DNA from: AC-50 sp035640455 | Lineage (GTDB): Bacteria; Actinomycetota; Thermoleophilia; Gaiellales; Gaiellaceae | Reading direction: 5' to 3' | DNA length: 55,555 bases | Assembly (NCBI GenBank): GCA_035640455.1 | Contig: DASQWB010000097.1 | Location: 1-55,555, forward strand | Shown: positions 7,692 through 16,185 of the stretch, in pieces | Layout: each line of letters starts with the position of its first letter | Numbering within the stretch: position 1 is the stretch's first letter | Made by a program: the position numbers and the translations under genes | Notes under the pieces: model-generated | Told to the model about the DNA's origin: nothing | Seen by the model: the letters and a program-made list of their open reading frames with translations, nothing else | Database searches by the model: none

Positions 7692-8801
7692 GGCTGCCCT
7701 CGCGACCGGCTGCTCGAGCTGGCTCTCGACGAGAGCGACGGCGAGGTCGACCGAATCGGCGAGGCGCCGCTCGTCGACGAGCTCGAGGCGCTCGCTCGGC
7801 AGGTGGTACTCCGGGTATGGGAAGTGGACGATCGAGAGTGCCGGGACGCCTTCCTCGGCGAAGGGCACCGAGTCGAGCCCGGCCTTCGTGTACTCGACTT
7901 GTACCCGGTAGCGCTCGGTGAGGCCGAGGTCGCGCGCGAGCTCCTGCGCGCGGGTCCGCAGCTCGGCCGGCGAGCCGAGGAGCTCGAGCCGCCGGCCGTG
8001 GGCGACGCAGTCCAGGTTGACGACGCCGCGGATCCGCTGGAGCTCGCCGGTGATTCCCGCCTCGTAGACGAAGTGACGCGCGCCGAGCATGCCGATCTCC
8101 TCGGCGGCGAAGGCGCAGAAGAGGACGCTGTGCGGATGGCGGCGGCCGACGAGGCGGCGCGCGACGCGGAGGAGAGCCTCGATTCCGGTCGCGTTGTCGA
8201 TCGCCCCTGGCCCGCGCCACACCGAGTCGAAGTGCGCCGAGACCACGATGGCCTCGTCGCTCTCGCCACGGAGTTCCGCGACCACGTTGCGGTCGCGGCG
8301 GCCGGGGACGAAGCGGCCGCCGACGCGCACTCGGGCAACCGCACCCTCCATCCTCAGCAGCCGTAGCGCGTCGGCGCCGGAGATGAACGCGGTCGGACCG
8401 ACGGCGATCTGCCGCGCACCGGCCACGAACGGGATCGCCGGGCCGCCGAACGGGCTCGCCTGGAGCCGGGCGAGGTCGCGTGCCGACTCGTCCTCGACCG
8501 CGAAGACATGTGCGCGCGGGAAGAACTCCCCGAGGCTCGTCTGGCCGATGTGACGGATGCATCCCTCGACGACACCGTCGGTGGGGTGCGCGTACATGCA
8601 CGGCCCCGCCTCCCACCGCTCGCCGGCAATCTCGAGCTCCGGCTCGTCGGGGTCGTAACCGAGGAGGTGGAACTCTTGGAACCGCGGCTCCAAGCCAAGG
8701 TCGCGGAGCGCCGCGGCCACGGCCTCGGCGGCGCGCTCGGCCTCGGGCGAGCCTGCCATGCGAACGCCGACCTCCGTGGCGAGGGTCTCGAGGAGGCTCA
8801 C
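7689..8801 (-). CDS. M28 family zinc metallopeptidase
   Basis: 370 aa aminopeptidase-like protein. The two-zinc site of family M28 is complete: H190-x-D192 (SAHFDS), D202 (GAIDNATG), E234-E235 (AAEEIGMLG), D264 (VNLDCVAH) and H333 (PEYHLPSE). A PA-like insertion lies before the catalytic part (about 75-165). There is no signal peptide, so action is probably cytosolic on small peptides or an amide. GTG 8801 is six bases after a TACACT box. It is divergent from the S51 peptidase gene with only 41 bases between starts. Confidence 0.85.
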   Translation of the reverse strand: MSLLETLATEVGVRMAGSPEAERAAEAVAAALRDLGLEPRFQEFHLLGYDPDEPELEIAGERWEAGPCMYAHPTDGVVEGCIRHIGQTSLGEFFPRAHVFAVEDESARDLARLQASPFGGPAIPFVAGARQIAVGPTAFISGADALRLLRMEGAVARVRVGGRFVPGRRDRNVVAELRGESDEAIVVSAHFDSVWRGPGAIDNATGIEALLRVARRLVGRRHPHSVLFCAFAAEEIGMLGARHFVYEAGITGELQRIRGVVNLDCVAHGRRLELLGSPAELRTRAQELARDLGLTERYRVQVEYTKAGLDSVPFAEEGVPALSIVHFPYPEYHLPSERLELVDERRLADSVDLAVALVESQLEQPVARAA

Positions 8802-8807
8802 GCGGCG

Positions 8808-8813
8808 AGTGTA
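8808..8813 (-). promoter_or_regulatory. -10 box of M28 peptidase gene (leaderless)
   Basis: TACACT read on the minus strand, six bases before GTG 8801. It shares a 41-base divergent intergenic region with the box for the S51 peptidase. Confidence 0.5.
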
Positions 8814-8830
8814 GTCCCGGCCGAAGCGGC

Positions 8831-8836
8831 GATACT
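8831..8836 (+). promoter_or_regulatory. -10 box of S51 peptidase gene (leaderless)
   Basis: GATACT, six bases before ATG 8843, on the opposite strand from the M28 promoter box 17 bases away. Confidence 0.45.
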
Positions 8837-8842
8837 GCCGCG

Positions 8843-9535
8843 ATGGAGCGGCACGTCGTGGCGCTCGGAGGAGGCGGGTTCTCGATGGACGACGACCCGC
8901 GGCTCGACGACTTCGCCCTGCGGCTCACAGGCCGCGACCGGCCGCGCGTCTGCTTCCTCCCGACCGCGCAGGGAGACGCGCCCGGCTGCGTCGTCGACTT
9001 CTACGAGGCGTTCCGTGAGCGCGCGGAGCCGGCCCATCTCACCCTCTTCGGCCGGCCGCGGCGCGACATCCGCGACTTCCTGCTCACCCAGGACGTCGTC
9101 TACGTCGGCGGCGGGAACACGGCGAACATGCTCGCGATCTGGCGGGTGCACGGCATCGACGAGGTTCTCCGCGAGGCGTGGGAACGAGGAATCGTGCTCG
9201 CCGGCATGAGCGCGGGGTCGATCTGCTGGTTCGAGTGGGGCGTGACCGATTCGTTCGGCGACGAGCTCGCGTCCCTGCGGTGCCTCGGCTTCCTGCCCGG
9301 CAGCAACTGCCCGCACTACGACAGCGAGCCCGAGCGCCGGCCGACCTACCGGCGGCTCGTGGAGGGCGGCGAGCTTCCGTCGGGTCTGGCGGCGGACGAC
9401 GGTGTCGGGCTCCACTTCGTCGGCGCCGAGCTCGCGGAGGCGGTGACGGCGCGGCCGCAGGCCGGCGCCTACGTCGTCGAGTCCGGCGAGAACGGCGTCG
9501 TCGAGCGGCCGATCACGGTGCGGCGCCTGGGCTGA
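8843..9535 (+). CDS. Peptidase S51 family protein (dipeptidase E-like)
   Basis: 230 aa. The nucleophile elbow GMSAGS places the catalytic serine at S123, preceded by the YVGGGNT loop (about 87-93), both typical of S51 peptidases (alpha-aspartyl dipeptidase, cyanophycinase). The length fits aspartyl dipeptidase-like members. ATG 8843 is chosen because conserved sequence begins at once (VVALGGGGFS) and a -10 box lies six bases upstream; the ORF stays open upstream only as a shadow of the M28 gene. Together with the M28 peptidase it suggests peptide turnover. Confidence 0.82.
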   Translation: MERHVVALGGGGFSMDDDPRLDDFALRLTGRDRPRVCFLPTAQGDAPGCVVDFYEAFRERAEPAHLTLFGRPRRDIRDFLLTQDVVYVGGGNTANMLAIWRVHGIDEVLREAWERGIVLAGMSAGSICWFEWGVTDSFGDELASLRCLGFLPGSNCPHYDSEPERRPTYRRLVEGGELPSGLAADDGVGLHFVGAELAEAVTARPQAGAYVVESGENGVVERPITVRRLG

Positions 9536-9536
9536 A

Positions 9537-9542
9537 TATCCT
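9537..9542 (+). promoter_or_regulatory. -10 box of glycosyltransferase gene (leaderless)
   Basis: TATCCT, nine bases before ATG 9552 and directly after the stop of the S51 peptidase gene. Confidence 0.5.
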
Positions 9543-9551
9543 GCGCGCGCG

Positions 9552-10697
9552 ATGAAGGTGGGCATCGTCGTCCCGTATTCGTGGTCGTTCTGGGGGGCCG
9601 TCGTCGAGCACGCGGAGCTCCAGGCGGAGACGCTGCAGCGGCTCGGCGTCGAGACGCGGACGATCATCGGCCACGACCCGCCGGGACGGTTCACGAGCGC
9701 CCTCCATCCGCGTCACGGCCGGCACGGCCGGCCGCCGCCCGACGTGCTGCCCGTCGGGCGCTCCGTGATCGTGCCGGCTAACGGGACGCTGCCGAACATC
9801 GTGCTCAGCCCGTCGTGCGTGCAACGGATCAAGGGAATCCTCGAGCGCGAGCAGTTCGACGTGTTCCATATGCACGAGCCGATGACGCCGGCGATCTGCG
9901 TCGCCGTCCTCGCGCTCGCCCGCGCCCCGATCGTCGCCACCTTCCACGCATCGGGCAACTTGGGCTGGATGCGGATCGCCGTCCGCACCTGGGGCTTCCT
10001 CGCCGACCGTATCGACCATCGGATCGCGGTGTCCGAGCCGGCGCGCGTGTCGCAGCAGCGCTGGCTGCCGGGCGACTACGAGATCATCCCGAACGGCGTC
10101 CTCGTCCCGCCGGAAGCGGACCCCAGCGGGCGCGAGCATCACATCGTTTTCACGGGGCGGCAGGAGCCGCGGAAGGGGCTTCACGTCCTGCTCCGCGCCT
10201 GGCATGACGTGCGAGAGAGGACCGGCGCCCGGCTGCGGGTCGTCGGCGCGGACCCGCTCGCCGTTCGGCTCCTCCTCGCGCGAGAGCGGGTCTCCGACGA
10301 GGGAATCGACATCCTCGGCTTCCTCGACCAGGACGCGTACACGGCCGAGCTCCTGGCGGCGAAGGCGCTGATCGCGCCCTCCCTCGGCGGCGAGAGCTTC
10401 GGCATGGTGCTGACCCGCGCGTTCGCGTGTGCGACGCCCGTCGTCGCTTCCGACATCGCCGGCTACCGGGACGTCCTGACGCCGGAGGCGGGCGTCCTCG
10501 TGCCGCCGGGCGACCCGCGGGCGCTCGCGGACGCGATCGTCGGGCTCCTCGAGGACGAGCCGCGGCGGCGCACGCTCGGGGCGGCCGCACGCGGGCTCGC
10601 GCGCGAGCGCTACTCCTGGGACGACATCGGCCGGCGCCTGACGCAGATCTACGAGCTCCTGAGCGGCAAGCCCGCGACGCCGGTGAGGGCGTCGTGA
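9552..10697 (+). CDS. GT4 family glycosyltransferase, PimA-like
   Basis: 381 aa GT-B fold retaining glycosyltransferase resembling phosphatidylinositol alpha-mannosyltransferase (N-terminal KVGIVVPYSW; FHASG; IPNGV; FTGRQEPRKG). It probably adds a sugar from a nucleotide donor to a lipid at the cytoplasmic face. The family's EX7E donor-site motif starts at E281 (ESFGMVLTR), but the second glutamate is R289, a departure from PimA. The mycobacterial GGVQSHV acceptor loop is also replaced by WGAVVEHA. It overlaps the following membrane protein by GTGA, suggesting a joint role in lipid-linked glycan assembly. Confidence 0.82.
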   Translation: MKVGIVVPYSWSFWGAVVEHAELQAETLQRLGVETRTIIGHDPPGRFTSALHPRHGRHGRPPPDVLPVGRSVIVPANGTLPNIVLSPSCVQRIKGILEREQFDVFHMHEPMTPAICVAVLALARAPIVATFHASGNLGWMRIAVRTWGFLADRIDHRIAVSEPARVSQQRWLPGDYEIIPNGVLVPPEADPSGREHHIVFTGRQEPRKGLHVLLRAWHDVRERTGARLRVVGADPLAVRLLLARERVSDEGIDILGFLDQDAYTAELLAAKALIAPSLGGESFGMVLTRAFACATPVVASDIAGYRDVLTPEAGVLVPPGDPRALADAIVGLLEDEPRRRTLGAAARGLARERYSWDDIGRRLTQIYELLSGKPATPVRAS

Positions 10698-11761
10698 AGC
10701 TCCGCGCGCCCCAGCGCGCCTGGGTTCGCGTCCTGCTCGTGCTGCCGGTCGCCGCCGGCGTCGTTGCGCTGCTCTGGTGGCGCGGGCCGAGCTGGCGCGA
10801 CGTCGGCGACGCCTTCACGATCGTGCGCTGGCAGTGGGTCCTGGTCGCGATCGGGTTCAACCTCGTCTCCGTCCTCGCGCGCGCGCTCGCATGGCAGACC
10901 GTGATCCGGCAGGCGATGCCCTCGCCGCGCCCGGGCTTCCCGCTCGTCTTCTCCGCCTTCGCCGTCGGCCTCTTCGCGAACGCGGTGCTGCCGGGACGGA
11001 TCGGCGAGCTCGCGCGCGTCGCCGTCCTGAACCGGAAGCTGCCCGCCCGCCGGGGCGCGTGGGCGACGCTCATCGGCACCGTCGTCGCCCACCGCGTCTT
11101 CGACCTCGTCCCGGTCGTCCTCCTGATCGTCTACGTCGTCCTGACGGCGAAGATCCCCGACTGGGCGACGACGAGCCTCGTCGTCTTCGTCTGCGTCGGC
11201 ACCGTGCTCTTCGCACTTGCCCTCGTCTTCGCGCGGAGGCCCCAGAGTGGCATTCCCATCGACCTCGGCTCCGTGCGCCGCATCGTCACGATGGCGCGGC
11301 ACGGCCTCGGCGTCATGCACACGCCGCTCGCCGCCGCTGTTGCGATCGCCTTCCAGTGCCTTGGCTGGTTCTGCCAGCTCCTCGCGGTCTACACGGCGAT
11401 GCGGGCCTTTCACATCCACGCGCCGCTTCCGGCGGCAGGGCTCGTGCTCGTGCTGATGAACGTCGCGACGATCTTCCCGCTGTGGCCGGGCAACGTGGGG
11501 CTGCTCCAGGCGGCGATCGCGCTTCCGCTCCTGCACTACGGCGTCTTCTACGCCCGCGGCATCGCCTACGGGATCGGCCTGCAGGCGATCGAGGCCTCCG
11601 TCGGCGTCGGCTTCGGGCTGCTCTTCCTCGCGCGCGAGGGGCTCTCGTACACGATGCTCAAGGTGATGCCCGATGCGACGCAAGTCGAACTGCCGGAGGA
11701 GGAGGCGGCGGGCGAGGTCGAGCAAGAGGCCGACGGTGCGCGTGCTCGCGTGCCCGGCTAG
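10694..11761 (+). CDS. Lysylphosphatidylglycerol synthase/UPF0104-type integral membrane protein
   Basis: 355 aa with about eight hydrophobic segments. It matches the flippase-like transmembrane family (UPF0104/AglD-type), with the typical FANAVLPGRIGELARV loop (about 97-112) and the FPLWPGNVGLLQAA stretch. Such proteins lack the MprF catalytic domain and are often found beside glycosyltransferases, as here, where the role is probably lipid-linked sugar transfer or flipping. GTG 10694 lies in a GTGA overlap with the glycosyltransferase stop. The last 30 residues are acidic and cytoplasmic; they overlap the decayed glycerate kinase start. Confidence 0.8.
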   Translation: MKLRAPQRAWVRVLLVLPVAAGVVALLWWRGPSWRDVGDAFTIVRWQWVLVAIGFNLVSVLARALAWQTVIRQAMPSPRPGFPLVFSAFAVGLFANAVLPGRIGELARVAVLNRKLPARRGAWATLIGTVVAHRVFDLVPVVLLIVYVVLTAKIPDWATTSLVVFVCVGTVLFALALVFARRPQSGIPIDLGSVRRIVTMARHGLGVMHTPLAAAVAIAFQCLGWFCQLLAVYTAMRAFHIHAPLPAAGLVLVLMNVATIFPLWPGNVGLLQAAIALPLLHYGVFYARGIAYGIGLQAIEASVGVGFGLLFLAREGLSYTMLKVMPDATQVELPEEEAAGEVEQEADGARARVPG

Positions 11762-12374
11762 CCTCAAGGGCGCGCTCTCGCGATCGACGCGGCGACCGTG
11801 CTCGCGGAGGGGCTGCGGCGGGTAGAGGGCTCGAACGCGGCCTCGGGAGCTCCTCGTCGGCCTGGGCGGGACGGCGACGGTCGACGGCGGCGCCGGGCTG
11901 CGCGAGGTGGTCGCGGAGCTGCCGGTGCCGACCCGCGTAGCCTGTGACGTCCGATCGCCGCTCCTCGACGCGGCGCGGCTCGACGCGTCCTGAAGGACGC
12001 CTCGCCGGCGGTCGTGGCTCGGGTCGAGGCGCGGCTCCGTGCGCTGCTCCTCGCGGCCTATGCCTCGCTGCCCGGGGCGGGCGCCGCTGGCGCGTGGGAG
12101 CGGCGTTCGCCGCGCTCGGCGCGGAGCTCGTCCCGGACGCGGCGCTCGTCCTCGACGAAGTCGGCCGGTCGACCGCACGACCCGCGAAAGGAAAGGCGCC
12201 GGGAGAGGTGGCGGGGCGCTGCCGCGCCGCCGGTGTCCGCTGCGTCGTCTTCGGCGGCCGGGTCGTCGAGCCGCTCCACGGCGCCGAGACCTACGAGCTG
12301 AGCGGCCACCGCGCGCGGCGACGGATGACCTCCGGGTGCTCGGCGACGAGCTGGCCCGGCGGCTCGCGGCTTAG
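11736..12374 (+). pseudogene. Glycerate kinase (GK-I family) remnant, multiply frameshifted and deleted
   Basis: Pieces of a glycerate kinase are scattered over three frames. The N-terminus VRVLACPASLKGALS (11736-11780) is followed by AIDAATVLAEGLRRVE (shifted), LLVGLGGTATVDGGAGLREV (11850 onward), SPAVVARVEARLRAL with PGAGAAG (12000-12090), GAAFAALGAELVPDAALVL and KGKAPGEVAGRCRAAGVR (12100-12250), and a C-terminal LRVLGDELARRLAA ending at 12374. Family members have about 370 residues; only about 210 codons remain, with at least five frame changes and a large internal loss. It begins inside the end of the flippase-like gene and abuts xseB. No functional product is expected. Confidence 0.8.
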
Positions 12375-12616
12375 CGCTCTTCGAGCGCTGTGGCGGTGCC
12401 CGTCGTGCGAGCGAGCTCCTCGATCCGGCCGTGGGCGGCGTCCAGCCTGGCAAGGCAGAAGCGATAGAGCTCCTCCCCGCGCTCCCACAGCTCGATCGCC
12501 TCGTCGAGGCTCGCCTCGCCGCTCTCGAGCCGCTCGACGATCCGTTCGAGCTCGCGCTGCGCGGACTCGAAGGTCGGCTGACGCTGCTCGGCCGCTGCGC
12601 CTGGGTCGCCCGTCAT
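12371..12616 (-). CDS. xseB: Exodeoxyribonuclease VII small subunit
   Basis: 81 aa, the normal size for XseB, with the conserved core TFESAQRELERIVERLESGE and the helix ELWERGEELYRFC. Several copies of this helical hairpin assemble with XseA to form the nuclease that degrades single-stranded DNA in both directions. ATG 12616 overlaps the xseA stop (ATGA), the usual xseA-xseB coupling. The stop abuts the end of the glycerate kinase remnant on the other strand. Confidence 0.93.
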   Translation of the reverse strand: MTGDPGAAAEQRQPTFESAQRELERIVERLESGEASLDEAIELWERGEELYRFCLARLDAAHGRIEELARTTGTATALEER

Positions 12617-13755
12617 TCGACGCGCGCCCCGAACTCGCCCTCGGCGACCTCGACTCGGAGGGGCTGTCCCGGCCGCAGCGTCGTGGGCGACCGCACGATC
12701 TCGTCGTCCGTCCGGACGATGGCGTAACCTCGCTTGAGTGTCGCCCTCGGAGACAACGCATCCAGTCGACCGGCCGCCTGCTCGAGGGCCGCCCGCTTGC
12801 GCTCGACGGCGAGCGCTGGGGCGCGCCGGAGGCGGTCGCGGAGGAGCGTGAGGGCGTCGCGCTCGAGGCCGACCGCTCGCTGGGCTCCCCGGGCGAGGCG
12901 ACCGCGGGCATGGCCGAGGCCCGCCAGCAGCTCGCCGAGGTCGGGAACGACGAGACGGCCCGCTGCGGTCGGCGTCGAGGCGCGGACGTCGGCGGAGAGG
13001 TCGCAGAGGGGCGTGTCCTGCTCGTGCCCGACCGCTGAGACAACTGGAACCGGGCAGCCGGCGATCGCGCGCACGAGCCGCTCGTCACTGAACGGCAGGA
13101 GGTCCTCGAAGCTGCCTCCTCCGCGCGCGACGACGATCACGTCGACCTCGGGCACGCGGCAGAGTGAGCGGAGCGCGTCGACGATCGCGGCGGCGGCACG
13201 CGGCCCCTGCACGTAGGTCTCGGCGACGACGACGTGCGCAGGCGGGAACCGTGCGGTGAGCGTGCTCAGGACGTCCCGCTTTGCGGCTGCGTCGTTGCCG
13301 GTGACGAGGCCGACGGCGCGCGGGAGGCGCGGGAGCACACGCTTCCGCTCGGGTGCGAAGAGGCCTTCCGCGGCGAGCTTCCGCTTCAGCCGCTCGAGCG
13401 CGGCGAGGTGGTCGCCGATGCCGAAGCGCTCGAGCGAGAGCACGCGCAGGCGGAAGTCGCCGCGGGCCTCGTAGAGCTCGGGCCGGCCGAAGGCGTGCAC
13501 GCGCTCGCCGTCGACGAGGTCGAGCCGGAGCGCGTCGAAGCGCCCACGGGGCATCGTGGCGGAGAGGCAGGCGCCGTCCGCAGGATCCTTGAGGGTGAAG
13601 AAGACGCTCTGCCAACCCGCGTGGCGGCGAAGCTCGGTAACCTCGCCCTCGACCCACAGCGTGGGCAGGCGGGCGAGCCAGTCGGCGACGCCGCGGTTGA
13701 ACGCGGAGACGGAGTAGACCTTGCGGTCGCCGTACTCGATCGGCGCGATCTTCAC
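12613..13755 (-). CDS. xseA: Exodeoxyribonuclease VII large subunit
   Basis: 380 aa with the N-terminal OB fold (YSVSAFNRGVADWL; LWVEGEVTEL) and the catalytic core (AVGLVTGNDAAAKRDV; VARGGGSFEDL; VSAVGHEQDTPLCD). It degrades single-stranded DNA, acting in repair with XseB. The frame stays open to 13788, but GTG 13755 is preferred: a TACCAT box lies seven bases upstream and the conserved residues start soon after. The GND in VTGNDAAAKRD replaces the more common TSxxGAA, still within family variation. Confidence 0.92.
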   Translation of the reverse strand: MKIAPIEYGDRKVYSVSAFNRGVADWLARLPTLWVEGEVTELRRHAGWQSVFFTLKDPADGACLSATMPRGRFDALRLDLVDGERVHAFGRPELYEARGDFRLRVLSLERFGIGDHLAALERLKRKLAAEGLFAPERKRVLPRLPRAVGLVTGNDAAAKRDVLSTLTARFPPAHVVVAETYVQGPRAAAAIVDALRSLCRVPEVDVIVVARGGGSFEDLLPFSDERLVRAIAGCPVPVVSAVGHEQDTPLCDLSADVRASTPTAAGRLVVPDLGELLAGLGHARGRLARGAQRAVGLERDALTLLRDRLRRAPALAVERKRAALEQAAGRLDALSPRATLKRGYAIVRTDDEIVRSPTTLRPGQPLRVEVAEGEFGARVE

Positions 13756-13762
13756 GCCGCCG

Positions 13763-13768
13763 ATGGTA
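13763..13768 (-). promoter_or_regulatory. -10 box of xseA (leaderless); decides the start
   Basis: TACCAT on the minus strand, seven bases before GTG 13755. It lies inside the longer open frame, arguing that translation starts at 13755 and not 13788. Confidence 0.5.
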
Positions 13769-13816
13769 GTCCCGTCGGCGCCCGACACGTACGCGGCGGC
13801 GATGGCGCCGCGGCGG

Positions 13817-14020
13817 CTAGAGCAGGATCTCGGCCGCCGTCTGCGGCTCGCAGCCCCGGGTCACGAGCTCGACCGCGCGATGGAGATCGGCGTCGCTGCC
13901 GGCGAGTCGCTCGGCGAGCGGCAGGGGGTAGCCGGCCTCGATGAGCACGTGGAGGCGCCAGCCCTCGACCTTGGCCCGCTCGCTCCTCTCGATCTCGGCG
14001 GTGTCGATCCTGTCGCTCAT
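13817..14020 (-). CDS. Small conserved-looking protein of unknown function
   Basis: 67 aa, charged N-terminus (ERSERAKVEGWRLHVLIEAG) and a helical C-terminus ending CEPQTAAEILL. The pattern 'GWRLHVLIEAGYPLPLAERL' looks like a compact helical domain sensed or bound by a larger partner, but I do not recognise a function. ATG 14020 has GGAG five bases upstream as a ribosome binding site. It sits on the same strand between xseA and the coiled-coil membrane protein. Confidence 0.65.
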   Translation of the reverse strand: MSDRIDTAEIERSERAKVEGWRLHVLIEAGYPLPLAERLAGSDADLHRAVELVTRGCEPQTAAEILL

Positions 14021-14082
14021 GGCGCTCCGTTCGCCCTCCTAGAGACGAACCCTTTCGCCTGAAAGTTGGCGCAGACTCGTCG

Positions 14083-15435
14083 CTATCCGGCGCGGGCGCC
14101 GAGGCTCTCTCGAGCCCGCGCGACGAGCTCGTCGAGGCGGCGGGAGAGGTCGCCGAGCCGGCTTTCGAGCACGGTCCGCTCCGAGTCGGTCTCGGCCACG
14201 AGCGCCTGGAGGCGCCGCCGAAGCTCGGCCTCGATGTCGGCGAGCCGGCGCGCGGCGGTCTCGACGAACTCCTCGCGCTCGCGCTCGAGGCCGGCGGCAA
14301 TGCCGTTCAGACGCTTCTCGAGGCGCTGCGCCCCTGCGTCGCCCACCTTCGACAGCCGCTCCGCGACGATCCGCTCGGCCTCGCGCGCATAGGCCTGGAC
14401 GCCCCGATCGAGCTCGCGCGCGAGCCGCCTGGCCGCTTCCTCGCGCTGGCCCTTGATCGCGTCCGCGAACTGCTGCGCGGCCGCGTCGGCGTAGCTCGCC
14501 GCGCTGCGAGAGACGGTGCGCTCGAGCTGCTCGATCTGGCGCCGTTCGACGTCGGCGAAGCTCGCCTGGATGCGGCGCGCGGCTTCGGCTTCCTCGCGCT
14601 CGACCTGCTCCCGGAGCGCGCGCTCCCGGCGCCGGAGCCGCTCGTTCAGCTCGTGGAGGGCTCGCCGCCGGTCGGCCTGCGTCGCCTCGAGCTCGGCGCG
14701 CGCGGCCGCCGACGCGTCTTCCGCCGCGCCGGCGAGCTCCTCTCTGAGACGGGCGACAGCTGCCCGCTGCTCCTCCGCCTCGCTCTCCACGCGCTCGGCG
14801 TCGGTTCGAAGCCGAGCCTCCACCTCGGTGAGGAGCTGCTTCTGGCGCTCCGTGAGCCGAGCGATCTGCGTCGTGAGCCCCTGCTGCGCGCGATCGAGGT
14901 CATCCGCCCACTCCGCGAGCCGCCGCTCGACGCGCCGCTGGGTTTGCGTCAGCGCGTCGGCGAGGCTCGCGCGAGCCTGCTCCTCGCGCGCGGCGACCTC
15001 TTCGCGGCGCGCCTCCGCGATTCGGCGCTCCTCCTCGAGCAGGAGCGACGTCGACTCGGCCCGCGCCCGGGCGAGCGTCCGCTCGAGCTCGGTCGCGTGC
15101 CCGGCCGTCTCGCGCTCGACCAGCTCCCGGAGCCGCCGCTCGGCTCGCGCCGTCTCATCCTCGATCCGCTGCGCCCGTTCGAGCGAGGCTCGCACCCGGA
15201 GGAGCGCGCCCTCGAGCGCGGCCGTAACCGTGAGTCCCGCCGCTGCGATCGCCACGTCGCCGGCAGGATCGAGCGCGAACGACACCCACGCCGCGACCGC
15301 GCCGGCCGCGACGACCGCGGTAAGAGCCGCGACCGCCTTCGAGCCGAGGCGGCCGCGGAGCGCGGCCGCGAACGAGAGCCCGGCGACGACCACCGCGGCG
15401 GCGAAGCCGGCCTGGACGACGGTCGCGCGATCCAC
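14083..15435 (-). CDS. Membrane-anchored long coiled-coil protein
   Basis: 450 aa. Three hydrophobic segments fill residues 1-80; the remaining 370 residues are almost pure Glu/Arg/Ala/Leu heptads (for example ERRLRELVERETAGHATELE), a long coiled coil with no proline breaks. RmuC-like or cell-division scaffold roles are possible, but no RmuC nuclease core is visible. GTG 15435 has a TACGAT box seven bases upstream. The repetitive base composition produces long open shadow frames on the other strand that are not genes. Confidence 0.75.
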   Translation of the reverse strand: MDRATVVQAGFAAAVVVAGLSFAAALRGRLGSKAVAALTAVVAAGAVAAWVSFALDPAGDVAIAAAGLTVTAALEGALLRVRASLERAQRIEDETARAERRLRELVERETAGHATELERTLARARAESTSLLLEEERRIAEARREEVAAREEQARASLADALTQTQRRVERRLAEWADDLDRAQQGLTTQIARLTERQKQLLTEVEARLRTDAERVESEAEEQRAAVARLREELAGAAEDASAAARAELEATQADRRRALHELNERLRRRERALREQVEREEAEAARRIQASFADVERRQIEQLERTVSRSAASYADAAAQQFADAIKGQREEAARRLARELDRGVQAYAREAERIVAERLSKVGDAGAQRLEKRLNGIAAGLEREREEFVETAARRLADIEAELRRRLQALVAETDSERTVLESRLGDLSRRLDELVARARESLGARAG

Positions 15436-15442
15436 GCCTGCA

Positions 15443-15448
15443 ATCGTA
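15443..15448 (-). promoter_or_regulatory. -10 box of coiled-coil protein gene (leaderless)
   Basis: TACGAT on the minus strand, seven bases before GTG 15435, in the 18-base gap after the upstream membrane-protein gene. Confidence 0.5.
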
Positions 15449-15453
15449 AGCCG

Positions 15454-16185
15454 CTAGGACGCATGCAGCACGACGAGCGCGACGGCGAGGCACACGGTCG
15501 CCGCCGACAGCACCTTCAGCGCCGCCTCGGGCACGCGCGTCAGCGAATCCGCGTCGATCTGCTCTTCGTGCCCGTCGCCGTAGACGATCGTCCCGGAGAC
15601 GGCCCGGGTGCGGCGCCGCACCGTCCGCACCTGCGTCGAGAGCACGCGCTGGGCCAGGCTGAGCAGCGTGGCGAAGACGGCTGCCACGACGGCCTCGGGG
15701 CGGATCCGGCCGGCAACCGCGAAGTACCCGGTCAGGAGCGGGAAGCCGCCCCACGCGAGCGCGAACCACACGTCGCCGTGGAATCGCCCCCCGACGAGCT
15801 CGAGGTTGTAGGCGACGACGATGAACCCGCCGACGGCCACGAAGACGAGGAGCCACGGCTCCCGCGCGACCGCGCCGGCGATCCCGATCCCGACCGCGCC
15901 CGCGATCGAGACCGCCGCGAGCGCCGCGAGCGTGCCGCTGCCGATACGGGTCGCGAGCGGGCGCCCATTGAGCTCGTCGAGCGCGTGCGCGCCAATCCCG
16001 ACGGCGAGGAAGAAGGCGAGGAGTGCGAGGGCGAGCCGGCCGTAGCCGAGGTCCGGCGCGAGGCCGGCGCCGATCGCGACGTACGAGAGATGCCAGAGCG
16101 TGTAGGGCGGGTGGAGGAGCGTGACGTAGTCGCGCCAGCCTCCCGGCGACAGGGCGTAGAAGGCCGGGCGCGCCGGGCTCGTCAC
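15454..16185 (-). CDS. Polytopic membrane protein, possibly UbiA-like
   Basis: 243 aa with about seven hydrophobic segments. After the second one comes HALDELNGRPLATRI, which resembles but does not match the first aspartate-rich motif of UbiA prenyltransferases (NDxxDxxxD). Coupling by GTGA to a UbiE-like methyltransferase makes a quinone or isoprenoid lipid role attractive, but this is inference. GTG 16185 is chosen for the overlap; the frame is open further upstream only over the methyltransferase gene. Confidence 0.6.
   Translation of the reverse strand: MTSPARPAFYALSPGGWRDYVTLLHPPYTLWHLSYVAIGAGLAPDLGYGRLALALLAFFLAVGIGAHALDELNGRPLATRIGSGTLAALAAVSIAGAVGIGIAGAVAREPWLLVFVAVGGFIVVAYNLELVGGRFHGDVWFALAWGGFPLLTGYFAVAGRIRPEAVVAAVFATLLSLAQRVLSTQVRTVRRRTRAVSGTIVYGDGHEEQIDADSLTRVPEAALKVLSAATVCLAVALVVLHAS

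Noticed and set aside
6529..8928. A 799-codon minus-strand frame across the adenosine deaminase and M28 genes
   Set aside because: Composition is almost entirely Arg/Ala/Pro/Gly; the overlapping frame encodes two enzymes with complete active sites.
12039..12301. Small Arg/Ser-rich ORFs between the flippase-like gene and xseB as separate genes
   Set aside because: They are frames over the decayed glycerate kinase; conserved pieces of that enzyme explain the region.
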